Shown in pieces: positions 34,970-43,580 of a stretch of 64,000 nt of DNA. The notes under the pieces were generated by a model. That model was not told the DNA's origin, did no database searches, and saw only the letters and a program-made list of their open reading frames with translations. Source of the stretch: JAAXGI01 sp965206975 (lineage in GTDB: Bacteria > Gemmatimonadota > Gemmatimonadetes > Longimicrobiales > Gaopeijiaceae); contig OZ242253.1 of NCBI GenBank assembly GCA_965206975.1, positions 2,728,001 to 2,792,000 on the forward strand, written 5' to 3'. Positions within the stretch are counted from its first letter, which is position 1; each line of letters begins with the position of its first letter. The position numbers and the translations under genes were made by a program.

Positions 34970-36639
34970 TGCGCGCTGAGGATCTCCCGACCAAGTACAT
35001 CTTCGTGACCGGGGGGGTCGTCTCGTCGCTAGGGAAGGGAATCTCGGCCGCCTCTCTCGGACGGCTTCTCAAGCTCCGCGGTCTCCGGGTCACGATTCAG
35101 AAGTTCGACCCGTACATCAATGTAGATCCGGGCACGATGTCGCCCTTGCAGCACGGGGAGGTCTTCGTAACGGACGACGGCGCCGAGACGGATCTCGATC
35201 TGGGCCACTACGAGAGGTTCATCGACGAGTCGCTCTCGCAGGCGAACAACATCACGACGGGCCGGATCTATCAGTCCGTAATCCAGAAAGAGCGGAGGGG
35301 GGACTATCTGGGGTCCACCGTTCAGGTGATCCCGCATATCACCGACGAGATCAAGACGAGCATCCGACGACTCGAGACGGCCCACGATGTCGTGATCACG
35401 GAGATCGGCGGGACGGTCGGCGACATCGAGAGCCTCCCCTTCCTCGAGGCGATCCGCCAGTTCCGCCAGGAGGTCGGGCCAGCGAACGCCATTTTCGTGC
35501 ATCTGACGCTCGTTCCCTACATCTCGGCCTCTGGTGAGCTCAAGACGAAGCCGACCCAGCATTCCGTCAGGGAGCTCATGCAGATCGGGATTCAGCCGCA
35601 GGTACTTATCTGCCGGTCCGAGCATCCCTTGGACGAGGATATCCGGGAGAAGATCTCGCTCTTTACGAATGTGGATCCCCGCGGCGTGATCGAGGCCCTT
35701 GACGTGGAGTCGATCTATCAGGTTCCCCTCGAGTACCGCCGCCAGGGGCTCGACGACTACGTGGCGGAGCGGCTCGGGCTCGATCTCGAGCCTCCGGAGC
35801 TCACCAAGTGGGAAGGGATGGTGCAAGCGATCCGAAATCCGCCCGGACGCGAAGCGCGGATCGCGGTCGTCGGGAAGTACACCGACCACGTCGACTCGTA
35901 CAAGTCCGTCCAGGAGGCACTCATTCACGGAGGGATCGCGAACAATGCCTCCGTTCGAATCGACTGGATCTTGTCGGAGGTCTTCGACCGCTCCGAGGAC
36001 CCGGGGAGACGCCTGGATCGCTACGACGCGATCCTGATCCCGGGTGGCTTCGGTCCGCGGGGGGTCGAGGGAATGCTCCGGACGATCCGGTGGGCGAGAG
36101 TGTCTGGGCGCCCCTTCCTCGGAATCTGCCTCGGTCTCCAGTGCGCGGTCATCGAGTTCGCCCGCGATGTCTGCGGGCTCTCAAGCGCAAACTCGCTCGA
36201 GTTCGATACGGAGACGCCGGACCCCGTGATCTGCCTCATGGACTCCCAGCGGCGAGTGACGGATAAGGGGGGCACGATGCGCCTCGGAGCCTACCCCGCA
36301 CACCTCCTCCCCGGCTCGCGGGTCTCGGAGATCTACGGGATCGAGGAGATCTCGGAGCGGCACCGCCACCGCTACGAGGTGCATCATCACTACCGCAGCC
36401 GCCTCGAGGAGGCGGGGCTGGCGGTCAGCGGCATCTCCCCCGACGAGAAGCTCGTCGAGATGGTCGAGATCGAGGCGCATCCATATTTCGTGGGCTGCCA
36501 GTTCCACCCGGAACTCAAGAGCCGGCCCACGCGGCCACACCCCCTCTTTGTCTCCTTCGTCCGGGCGGCCGTGCGGCACGCCGCGGGGAACGGGACGGGC
36601 GCCGCGAGCGGGGCCGTCGCCCCCGAGGGCACGGGATGA
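34969..36639 (+). CDS. pyrG: CTP synthase
   Basis: Makes CTP from UTP and glutamine. N-terminal synthase domain with KYIFVTGGVVSSLGKGISAASLG. C-terminal class I amidotransferase with Cys387 (GICLGLQ), His513 and Glu515 (QFHPEL). 556 residues, start ATG 34969 overlapping kdsB. Placing CTP synthase between kdsB and kdsA links CTP supply with CMP-Kdo synthesis; a pyrG-kdsA linkage is known in other LPS-making bacteria. Confidence 0.97.
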   Translation: MRAEDLPTKYIFVTGGVVSSLGKGISAASLGRLLKLRGLRVTIQKFDPYINVDPGTMSPLQHGEVFVTDDGAETDLDLGHYERFIDESLSQANNITTGRIYQSVIQKERRGDYLGSTVQVIPHITDEIKTSIRRLETAHDVVITEIGGTVGDIESLPFLEAIRQFRQEVGPANAIFVHLTLVPYISASGELKTKPTQHSVRELMQIGIQPQVLICRSEHPLDEDIREKISLFTNVDPRGVIEALDVESIYQVPLEYRRQGLDDYVAERLGLDLEPPELTKWEGMVQAIRNPPGREARIAVVGKYTDHVDSYKSVQEALIHGGIANNASVRIDWILSEVFDRSEDPGRRLDRYDAILIPGGFGPRGVEGMLRTIRWARVSGRPFLGICLGLQCAVIEFARDVCGLSSANSLEFDTETPDPVICLMDSQRRVTDKGGTMRLGAYPAHLLPGSRVSEIYGIEEISERHRHRYEVHHHYRSRLEEAGLAVSGISPDEKLVEMVEIEAHPYFVGCQFHPELKSRPTRPHPLFVSFVRAAVRHAAGNGTGAASGAVAPEGTG

Positions 36640-37463
36640 AGCCGCTACGGGAGTTCACCCTGATCGCCGGTCCGTGCGCGCTCGAAGACCGGAGCCTGAA
36701 CCTGCGGGTGGCCGAACACCTCGCCGATCTCTCGGCGCGCCTCGGGATCCCCGTGATCTTCAAGGCCTCCTTCGACAAGGCGAATCGCTCGAAGGTCGAG
36801 TCGCCACGGGGACCCGGGCTGGAGGCGGGGCTCGGCCTCCTCTCGGAGGTGAGGGAGGAGACGGGCCTCAGGACATTGACGGACATTCACTTGCCCGAGC
36901 AAGCCAGGGCGGCCGCCGAATGCGTGGACGTGCTCCAGATCCCGGCGTTCCTCTGCCGCCAGACGGACCTGATCCTCGCCGCCGCCGAGACGGGACGGCC
37001 GCTCAATATCAAGAAGGGGCAGTGGATGGCGCCGGGCGAGATGAAAGCCGTCGTCGAGAAAGCAAGGTCGGGGGGCGCGAACGAGGTACTCGTAACGGAG
37101 CGGGGGACGTTCTTCGGATACGGAAGCTTCGTCGTGGACATGCGGGCCTTCCGTTCGGTCCGCGAGGCATGCGGGGTGCAGGTCGTCTTCGACGGAACGC
37201 ACTCCGTCCAGCGCCCCGGGGCCGCAGGCGGTTCGAGCGGGGGAGACCCCGAGTACGTCCCCGCGCTCGTCAGGGGTGCGGTGGCCGCCGGGTGCGACCA
37301 CCTTTTCCTCGAGACGCACCCCGAGCCCGGAAGCGCGCCCTCGGACGGCTCCAACATGCTCCCGCTCGAAGCGCTCGAGGCGCTGGTCCGGGACGTGATC
37401 GCGATCCGGGCGCTCCTCTACGGCGGCGTGCGCCGCGACGTCCGAAGCGGAGAGGGGGGATGA
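36636..37463 (+). CDS. kdsA: 3-deoxy-8-phosphooctulonate synthase
   Basis: Condenses PEP and arabinose-5-phosphate to Kdo-8-phosphate. The 275-residue product has LIAGPCALEDRSLNLRVAEHL at the start, FKASFDKANRSKVES, and the DVLQIPAFLCRQTDLILAAAETGRPLNIKKGQWMAP core, plus VFDGTHSVQRPG. No obvious reason to call it DAHP synthase. ATG 36636 overlaps pyrG (ATGA). Confidence 0.96.
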   Translation: MKPLREFTLIAGPCALEDRSLNLRVAEHLADLSARLGIPVIFKASFDKANRSKVESPRGPGLEAGLGLLSEVREETGLRTLTDIHLPEQARAAAECVDVLQIPAFLCRQTDLILAAAETGRPLNIKKGQWMAPGEMKAVVEKARSGGANEVLVTERGTFFGYGSFVVDMRAFRSVREACGVQVVFDGTHSVQRPGAAGGSSGGDPEYVPALVRGAVAAGCDHLFLETHPEPGSAPSDGSNMLPLEALEALVRDVIAIRALLYGGVRRDVRSGEGG

Positions 37464-38083
37464 CGCCTTCCCCGGGGGAGCGCCCCGACGGGGTGGAGGA
37501 GAGTGCACCCGCCGCCGCCCCTCCCGGGGGCGGGCGGTTCCGGGAGCAGGCGGGAGGAATCCGCCTCGTCATCCTGGATGTGGACGGCGTACTCACCGAC
37601 GCGGGGCTCTACCTCGGCGAGACGGCGACCGGCGATCCCGTCGAGTTCAAGCGCTTCGACATCCAGGACGGGCTCGGGATTCGGCTCCTCAAGAATGCCG
37701 GGATCCGGGTGGCACTCATCTCGGGGCGGGTATCGGCCGCCACGGAGCTCCGGGCCCGCGAACTTGGGATCGAGGAGTGCCATCAGGACGGGGGGGCACG
37801 AAAGCTCCCGGTCGCGAGGAGGCTCCTTCGCCGCTACGCCCTCGAGTGGAGTCAGGTAGCGATGCTCGCCGACGACCTTCCCGACCTCCCCCTCTTTCGG
37901 AAGGTTGGCGTCCCGGCCGCTGTCGCCAATGCGGTCGAGGAGATCCGGCGCGAGGCCGTCTGGACAGGGCGAAGGAGCGGGGGAAGGGGGGCGGTGAGGG
38001 AGTTCGCCGAGGCACTTCTCGAGGAGCGTGGCGAGTGGGAGACGGCAGTGGAGGCGTACTGCGCGGCGAGGAGCGATGCGTAG
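37460..38083 (+). CDS. kdsC: 3-deoxy-D-manno-octulosonate 8-phosphate phosphatase
   Basis: HAD-superfamily phosphatase that removes the 8-phosphate to give Kdo. Nucleophile and acid/base Asp40 and Asp42 in ILDVDGVLTDAGLYLG; ISGRVSAATELRA and MLADDLPDLPLFRKVGVPAAVANA are the other HAD motifs (motif IV reads ADDLPD, where GDDLPD is more usual). 207 residues including an N-terminal extension of about 30 Pro/Gly/Ala-rich residues. Overlaps kdsA by four bases and kdsD by eight. Confidence 0.93.
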   Translation: MTPSPGERPDGVEESAPAAAPPGGGRFREQAGGIRLVILDVDGVLTDAGLYLGETATGDPVEFKRFDIQDGLGIRLLKNAGIRVALISGRVSAATELRARELGIEECHQDGGARKLPVARRLLRRYALEWSQVAMLADDLPDLPLFRKVGVPAAVANAVEEIRREAVWTGRRSGGRGAVREFAEALLEERGEWETAVEAYCAARSDA

Positions 38084-39077
38084 GCGAGGGGGGGCGGCGG
38101 CGCTTACGGCGGGCGACCCCGCCGCAGTCAAGGAGGAGGGCCGCCGGGTCCTCCGCGCGGAAGCCCGGGCCGTCGCCGCACTGGCAGAGCGGGTCGATGA
38201 CTGCTTCGCCGAGGCGATCGAGCTGCTCTCGGGCGCGCGGGGCCACGTGATTGTAACTGGGGTCGGAAAGAGCGGGATCATCGCCCGGAAGGTGGCCGCC
38301 ACCCTCACCTCGACGGGCACCCCGGCGACCTACTTGCACCCGGTGGACGGACTTCACGGGGACCTCGGGAACGTCTCGAGGGAGGATGTGGCCATCGTGA
38401 TCTCGAAGAGCGGGAGCACCTCAGAGCTGGCGGGTCTCATGGAGTACGTGCTCCGCCTCGGCCTCCCCACGATCGCTCTCACGGGCGATCCCGACTCCCC
38501 CCTGGCACGAGCTGCCTCCGTCTCCCTCGATTGCCAGGTGAGCGAGGAGGCGTGTCCGATGGACTTGGCTCCGACCTCGTCGACGACGGCGGCGCTCGCG
38601 ATGGGAGACGCCCTCGCGATGGTCCTCCTCGAGCGCCGGGGCTTTCGACCCGAGGACTTTGCCGAGTTTCACCCCGGTGGTGCGCTCGGCCGGCGCCTCA
38701 CCCTGAGGGTGGCCGACGTAATGGTCACGGAAGGGTACCCGGAGGTCACGGAGGCGGCGCTCATGCGGGAGTGCATCGTCCCCCTCGCGCGTATGAGAGG
38801 GACGGTGCCAATCGTCGATCCCCGCCGCCGGGTCGTGGGCGTCGTGACGGCGGGAGATCTCACGCGGGTCATGGAGGGTCGGGAGGACTTCCTCGAACTT
38901 CCCGTTGGCGAGGTCATGACGAGGAGTCCGAAGACGACGCACCCGCGTACGCTCGCGGGGGTCGTCGTCCGGGAGATGGAAAGTTACGGAATCATGGCAC
39001 TGCCCGTCGTGGATGGATCGGGAGAGCTTCTCGGGATCGTGCACCTTCACGATCTCCTGAGGGCAGACGTCGCATGA
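38076..39077 (+). CDS. kdsD: arabinose-5-phosphate isomerase (KdsD/KpsF family)
   Basis: Converts ribulose-5-phosphate to arabinose-5-phosphate, the sugar precursor of Kdo. N-terminal SIS domain with VTGVGKSGIIARKVAATLTSTGTPATYLHPVDGLHGDLG and ISKSGSTSELAG, then two CBS domains (about residues 215-330, ADVMVTEG and VGEVMTRSPKT). 333 residues, start ATG 38076 with GAGGAG upstream. It completes the Kdo pathway from this locus. Confidence 0.95.
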   Translation: MRRRGGAAALTAGDPAAVKEEGRRVLRAEARAVAALAERVDDCFAEAIELLSGARGHVIVTGVGKSGIIARKVAATLTSTGTPATYLHPVDGLHGDLGNVSREDVAIVISKSGSTSELAGLMEYVLRLGLPTIALTGDPDSPLARAASVSLDCQVSEEACPMDLAPTSSTTAALAMGDALAMVLLERRGFRPEDFAEFHPGGALGRRLTLRVADVMVTEGYPEVTEAALMRECIVPLARMRGTVPIVDPRRRVVGVVTAGDLTRVMEGREDFLELPVGEVMTRSPKTTHPRTLAGVVVREMESYGIMALPVVDGSGELLGIVHLHDLLRADVA

Positions 39078-39619
39078 ACTACTGTGGCCTCCGCTTCCCG
39101 CTCCTCCCGCAGGCGCTCCTCCTTCTGGCGCTCGCCGCCTGCGAGGTCGAAGCCCCGGTCGCCACCGTAGCCGACGTGGACTCCTTCCTCGGGGCGGACG
39201 GTGTCATCATGGGCGGAGTCACCACGATCTCGAATCCCGAAGGGATCCGAACCGCTCGCCTCCAGTTCGATACCGCCTTCCAGTGGAGCGACTCGACGCA
39301 CCAAGCGCTTCGGGGCGTCATCCTCACCGTCTTCAACGAGGACGGTTCTGAACGGGCCACCGTCACCTCGCTTCGAGGCACCTTCGAGCCGCTCGCAGAG
39401 AGGCTCACGGCGAGGGGCGAAGTCGTCCTCGTCGTGCCATTTCAGGAGCGCCGCCTCGAGACGGAGGAGCTCCACTACGACCCCGAGCAGGATCAGCTCT
39501 GGAGCGACTCGGCCTTCGTCATGACCGAGGGGGGTCGGCGCCGGGAGGGAAGCTCATTCAACTCCGACCTAGAGTTTCGAGACTTCGTCGTCAGGGGCAG
39601 CGCGGGGTCTGACCCGTGA
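39074..39619 (+). CDS. LptC-like LPS export lipoprotein
   Basis: Probable LptC, the inner-membrane-anchored link of the LPS transport bridge. The 181-residue product begins with a lipoprotein signal ending in LLLALAAC (Cys near 23), so it would be lipid-anchored rather than held by a transmembrane helix as in E. coli LptC. Repeated beta-strand-like segments (MGGVTTISNPEGIRTARLQFDTAFQW, DEL-type turns, LETEELHYDPEQDQLWSDSAF) fit the beta-jellyroll OstA/LptC fold. Location between kdsD and the lptA-like gene is the strongest argument. Start ATG 39074 overlaps kdsD. Confidence 0.8.
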   Translation: MNYCGLRFPLLPQALLLLALAACEVEAPVATVADVDSFLGADGVIMGGVTTISNPEGIRTARLQFDTAFQWSDSTHQALRGVILTVFNEDGSERATVTSLRGTFEPLAERLTARGEVVLVVPFQERRLETEELHYDPEQDQLWSDSAFVMTEGGRRREGSSFNSDLEFRDFVVRGSAGSDP

Positions 39620-41166
39620 GGTGCCTCCTCGCCCTCGCGCTTGCCACGCCCGTCTTGTTCGGCGCCACTGCTCTCTCTGCGCAGGGACCGGCGGAAGAGT
39701 GCGACGTGCAGAGCTTTCGCGTACTCACTTCGCGCGAGTCGGCGGTCGGGCAGCGGGTCACCTGGGTCGGGCTCCCGGAGGTCGTCTGCACCGACGGTGT
39801 CCGGATTCGCGCGGACAGCGCCGTGGTGTGGGAAGCCGACGAACGAACGGAGTTCTTCGGCGGATTTCGCTACTCGGACGCCGAACGGGAGCTCCAGGCG
39901 AACGCCGCTGACTACTATGAGCGTGAAGGACGGCTCTTCGCACGGGGGGAGGCGGAGCTTCGGACCTTGGACGGGGCAACGATCGTTCGAGGAGACACGC
40001 TGAACCTCTACGAGGGAGATGGCGGGCCCGCTGGGGATCGCCTCGAAGTCTCAGGCCAGCGGGCCTTCGCCCTCATGGAGCCCGTAGATGCCACGGACGG
40101 CGGGGAGACGGAGGCGCCGTACGAGGTCCTCGCCGAGCGGATCCGGTTCGAAGGGGAGCGCTTCTTGTTCGCCGAGGGTCATGTGGAGGTGGCGCGCGAT
40201 TCCCTCTACGCGGTCGCCCGCTCCCTCTCGTTCGATCGGGAGTTGGGAACCCTCGTCCTCCTAGAGGAGGCACGGGTGGAGTCGAACGGCACGGAGACGC
40301 TCGGACAGAGGATCACGCTTGAGCTCCCCGGAGGCGAGATCACGACGATGGAGGTGGAGGACGAGGCGAGCCTCCGGACGGGCGAACTCGATCTGTCGGG
40401 GGCCCGGATCGAGGTCGAGTTCGAAGACAGTGCCGTCAGCTACATTACCACGATGGAGGGGGAGCCTTCGGAGGACTCGGACACTCCACGCCGGGCTGCG
40501 GCCTTCGCCGAAGGCCTCTACCTCACGGGGAGCACGATCGAGGTGAACGCGCCGGCCGGCGTGCTCGAGTCCGTACGTGCGGAGGGAGGCGCGAGAGGCG
40601 AGTCACTCGGCCCGGACGGAGTGCCGCCCACCGACGTGGAAGGCGACGCGGAGCGTGGCGGAGAGGACGCAGCCACTCTCGAGGTATCGGAGGAGACGGA
40701 GGCGGAACCGCTTCCGGAAGAACGACTCGAGATCCTCGATCACGACTGGATCGAGGGAGAGTTGGTCGTCGGGTTCTTCAGCACGACCGAGCCGTCCCCG
40801 GGATCGCGAGAAGGGCCTCCCGTGGAAGAACCGGAGTACGTGCTGACCGAGCTCATGGCCGAGGGGAGCGCCCGTACGCTCTACCGCTCGCCTCCCGAGG
40901 AGCCGGGCACGGTCGTGGCGGATAGCGTGCCCGCCCCCGAGGAGGTGCCCCCACCTGACCGCAGCGAGTGGGGTGTGAGCTACCTCCTTGCGGACCAGAT
41001 CCGCCTCTTCTTCACGGACGGCCAAGTCGAGGAAGTCCTAGCGGAGGGCACCGTATCCGGCCTTCAGCTCGAGCCGGAGGAGGCGCCCGCTCCCACCGAG
41101 GAAGTCGATGGCCCCGAGAACCCCGCGGAGGAGCCAGGGGCACCCCGGGTGGAGCCAGGCCCATAA
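39616..41166 (+). CDS. large LptA/OstA-like periplasmic protein
   Basis: Probable periplasmic bridge protein for LPS transport. The 516-residue product starts at GTG 39616 with a signal peptide (LLALALATPVLFGATALSAQG). Residues about 40-240 contain OstA-like repeats such as YSDAERELQANAADYYEREGRLFARGEAELRT and IRFEGERFLFAEGHVEVARDSLYAVARSLSFD. It is about three times the length of E. coli LptA. The second half has long Glu/Pro-rich acidic linkers and a further OstA-like segment (YLLADQIRLFFTDGQVEEVLAEGTVSG) near residues 455-480. It sits directly before lptB. Confidence 0.78.
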   Translation: MRCLLALALATPVLFGATALSAQGPAEECDVQSFRVLTSRESAVGQRVTWVGLPEVVCTDGVRIRADSAVVWEADERTEFFGGFRYSDAERELQANAADYYEREGRLFARGEAELRTLDGATIVRGDTLNLYEGDGGPAGDRLEVSGQRAFALMEPVDATDGGETEAPYEVLAERIRFEGERFLFAEGHVEVARDSLYAVARSLSFDRELGTLVLLEEARVESNGTETLGQRITLELPGGEITTMEVEDEASLRTGELDLSGARIEVEFEDSAVSYITTMEGEPSEDSDTPRRAAAFAEGLYLTGSTIEVNAPAGVLESVRAEGGARGESLGPDGVPPTDVEGDAERGGEDAATLEVSEETEAEPLPEERLEILDHDWIEGELVVGFFSTTEPSPGSREGPPVEEPEYVLTELMAEGSARTLYRSPPEEPGTVVADSVPAPEEVPPPDRSEWGVSYLLADQIRLFFTDGQVEEVLAEGTVSGLQLEPEEAPAPTEEVDGPENPAEEPGAPRVEPGP

Positions 41167-42044
41167 TGGAACAGCCTACCGCGATCCCCTCATTGCCCGG
41201 CGCCCCCGAGGCCGACGCCGAGGAACGTCCGCCAAGGTCGGCGATCACCCGGGTTGAGGGGCAGAGCCGGATTCGAGGCACGGGGCTCACGAAGACCTAC
41301 CAGAGGCGCCGCGTCGTAGATCAGGTGGATCTCGAGGTAAGCCAGGGAGAGATCGTCGGACTTCTGGGGCCGAACGGGGCAGGAAAGACCACGACCTTCT
41401 ACATGATCGTGGGGCTCATATCTCCCACCCGCGGGAACGTATACCTCGACGGGGAGGATCTCACCCGGGTCGCAATGTACAAGCGGGCGCGCCTCGGGGT
41501 CGGCTACCTCGCACAGGAACCCTCGATCTTCCGCAAGCTCACCGTCGAGGAGAATGTGTTGGCGATCCTGGAGACCCGTAAGCTGCCGAAGCGAGAGCGG
41601 GCACTTCGCCTCGAGGAGCTCTTGGAGGAACTCTCGATCTCGCACCTCAGAAAGAACAAGGCCTACACCCTCTCGGGGGGGGAGCGGCGGCGGCTCGAAA
41701 TCACCCGAGCGCTCGTTCGGGAACCCAAGTTCATGCTCCTCGACGAGCCGTTCGCGGGGATCGACCCGATCGCGGTCAACGACATCCAGCAGATCGTACG
41801 CTCGCTCAAGCACCGGAACATCGGGGTCATCATCTCGGACCATAACGTCGAGCAGACGCTCGACATCGTGGATCGGGCCTACATCATGTATGAAGGGCAG
41901 ATCCGCGTCTCGGGCAGCGTCCCGGACCTGGTCTGGAACGACGAGGTGGCCAACATCTACCTGGGTCCCACCCTTACGGACCGCATGAGGAAACGGTACC
42001 GGCCGCCCGAGGGGCGCCCGTCGCCGGGGAGGCCGGGGTCCTAG
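41166..42044 (+). CDS. lptB: LPS export ABC transporter ATP-binding protein
   Basis: ATPase that powers LPS extraction with LptFG. Walker A GPNGAGKTTT, signature LSGGERRRLEITRALVREPKFMLLDEPFAGIDPIAV, and the LptB-typical LTKTYQRRRVVDQVDLEVSQGEIVGLLGPNGAG and ISDHNVEQTLDIVDRAYIMYEGQI. 292 residues: about 40 extra at the N terminus and about 20 at the C terminus relative to E. coli LptB. lptF and lptG are not in this window. Confidence 0.95.
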   Translation: MEQPTAIPSLPGAPEADAEERPPRSAITRVEGQSRIRGTGLTKTYQRRRVVDQVDLEVSQGEIVGLLGPNGAGKTTTFYMIVGLISPTRGNVYLDGEDLTRVAMYKRARLGVGYLAQEPSIFRKLTVEENVLAILETRKLPKRERALRLEELLEELSISHLRKNKAYTLSGGERRRLEITRALVREPKFMLLDEPFAGIDPIAVNDIQQIVRSLKHRNIGVIISDHNVEQTLDIVDRAYIMYEGQIRVSGSVPDLVWNDEVANIYLGPTLTDRMRKRYRPPEGRPSPGRPGS

Positions 42045-42056
42045 GCGGCAGAGCGG

Positions 42057-43580
42057 ATGACGAGCTTTAAGCCCCGTCTGATACAGAGCGGTAAGTTACG
42101 GCAAGAATTGAGGATCAACCCTCGCCTCTACCAGGCGATGGAGCTCCTTAACATGCCACTCCTGGACCTTCAGCAGCGCTTGAAGGCGGAGATGGCGGAG
42201 AACCCCTTCCTGGAGCTGGACGGGGACGAGGGCGAGGACGTCCTCGAAGTCTCGCTCGAGGACGTCGCGGAGGAGGAGGAGAAGGAGGAGAAGGAGGAGG
42301 ACGAGGTCGACTGGGAGGAGATCCTCCTCGACGGTTTCGATGCGGGTGGGCACCGTGGACAGGGGGAGGAGCTGGAGCATCGGGAGCGCCCGCAGGTCGA
42401 GGCCGCAGACCTGAGGACCGAGCTGCTCGGACAGCTCCACCACCTCTCAATTCCCGAGCGGGAAATCCGGCTCGGCGAAGAGATCATCGGCAACGTCGAG
42501 GATTCCGGCCTCCTCACCTGCACCCTCGGCGAGGTGGTGAACGGCGTAAACGACTGGCTCGGCGACGTACGCTCGATCGCGGAGGAGCGTGCCCGGACGA
42601 TCGAGGACGCGCAGGAGCGAGAGAAGGAGTTCCTCGAGCTCCACCACCTCTTTCGCGACTACTCGACGAGCGAGGCCGAGCGGATGCTCAAAGTGATCCA
42701 GACGCTCGACCCGCCAGGTGTTGGCGCACGGGACCTCCCCGAGTGCATCCTCCTTCAGCTCGCGGCGCTCGGGGCCGAAGACTCGCTCGCGTACACCCTG
42801 GTTAGCGAGCACTTCGACAACTTCCTGAACCGCCGGTGGAACGAGATTGCACGTGCACTCGGCCTCACCCCGAGAGAGGTCCAGGACGCAGCGGACGAGG
42901 TCGCGAAGCTCGACCCGAAGCCTGGTCTACGCCACTCGCCGGACGAAGAGAGCTACATTCTTCCGGACTTGATCGTAGAAAAGATCGACGGCGAGTATCA
43001 CGTCTTCCTGAACGACGCGAACGTCCCCAGGCTCCGGCTCTCGCGAGCGTACCGGGAGGTCGCGCGCGACAAGCGGAAGTTCACCGGGGAGAATCGCGAG
43101 TTCATCACTGCCAAGCTGCACGCGGCGAACTGGATGATTCAAGCGATCGAGCAGCGCCGTCAGACGATGCTCAAGGTCATGAACTGCATCGTACAGCGAC
43201 AACGTGACTTCCTCGATATGGGGGTGCAGCACCTGCGTCCCCTCACGCTTCGCGAGGTCGCGGACCACATCGGGATGCACGAGTCGACGGTCTCGCGGGT
43301 CACCAACGGCAAGTTCGTGCAGACGCCCCGGGGGGTGTATCCCCTCAAGTTCTTCTTTTCGAGCGGGCTCCAGACAAGTTCGGGCGAGGACATCTCCGCC
43401 CGCGGTGTCAAGGACAAGATCCGAACACTCGTGACCCAAGAAGACCCGATGAAGCCGCTAGCGGACCAGAAGATCGTGGAGCTACTCGACCTCGACGGGG
43501 TCCAGATCGCCCGGCGCACGGTGGCGAAGTACAGGGACCAGCTCGGGATCCTCTCCGCCCGGATGCGACGGCGTGTCTAG
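42057..43580 (+). CDS. rpoN: RNA polymerase sigma-54 factor
   Basis: Alternative sigma factor needing AAA+ activators. Region I is Gln/Leu-rich (LRQELRINPRLYQAMELLNMPLLDLQQRL), followed by an acidic region II (residues about 57-85, almost all Glu/Asp/Lys). Then come the core-binding domain, a helix-turn-helix (LTLREVADHIGMHESTVSRVTNGKF) and the RpoN box ARRTVAKYRDQLGI at the C terminus (ARRTVAKYRE in most). 507 residues, start ATG 42057. The lptB-rpoN order is widely conserved. Confidence 0.96.
   Translation: MTSFKPRLIQSGKLRQELRINPRLYQAMELLNMPLLDLQQRLKAEMAENPFLELDGDEGEDVLEVSLEDVAEEEEKEEKEEDEVDWEEILLDGFDAGGHRGQGEELEHRERPQVEAADLRTELLGQLHHLSIPEREIRLGEEIIGNVEDSGLLTCTLGEVVNGVNDWLGDVRSIAEERARTIEDAQEREKEFLELHHLFRDYSTSEAERMLKVIQTLDPPGVGARDLPECILLQLAALGAEDSLAYTLVSEHFDNFLNRRWNEIARALGLTPREVQDAADEVAKLDPKPGLRHSPDEESYILPDLIVEKIDGEYHVFLNDANVPRLRLSRAYREVARDKRKFTGENREFITAKLHAANWMIQAIEQRRQTMLKVMNCIVQRQRDFLDMGVQHLRPLTLREVADHIGMHESTVSRVTNGKFVQTPRGVYPLKFFFSSGLQTSSGEDISARGVKDKIRTLVTQEDPMKPLADQKIVELLDLDGVQIARRTVAKYRDQLGILSARMRRRV

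Noticed and set aside
40968..41290. Open frames extending upstream of lptB and other core genes in the same frame
   Set aside because: The upstream extensions lie within the preceding gene and lack conserved sequence; starts at overlapping stop/start codons fit the family boundaries.
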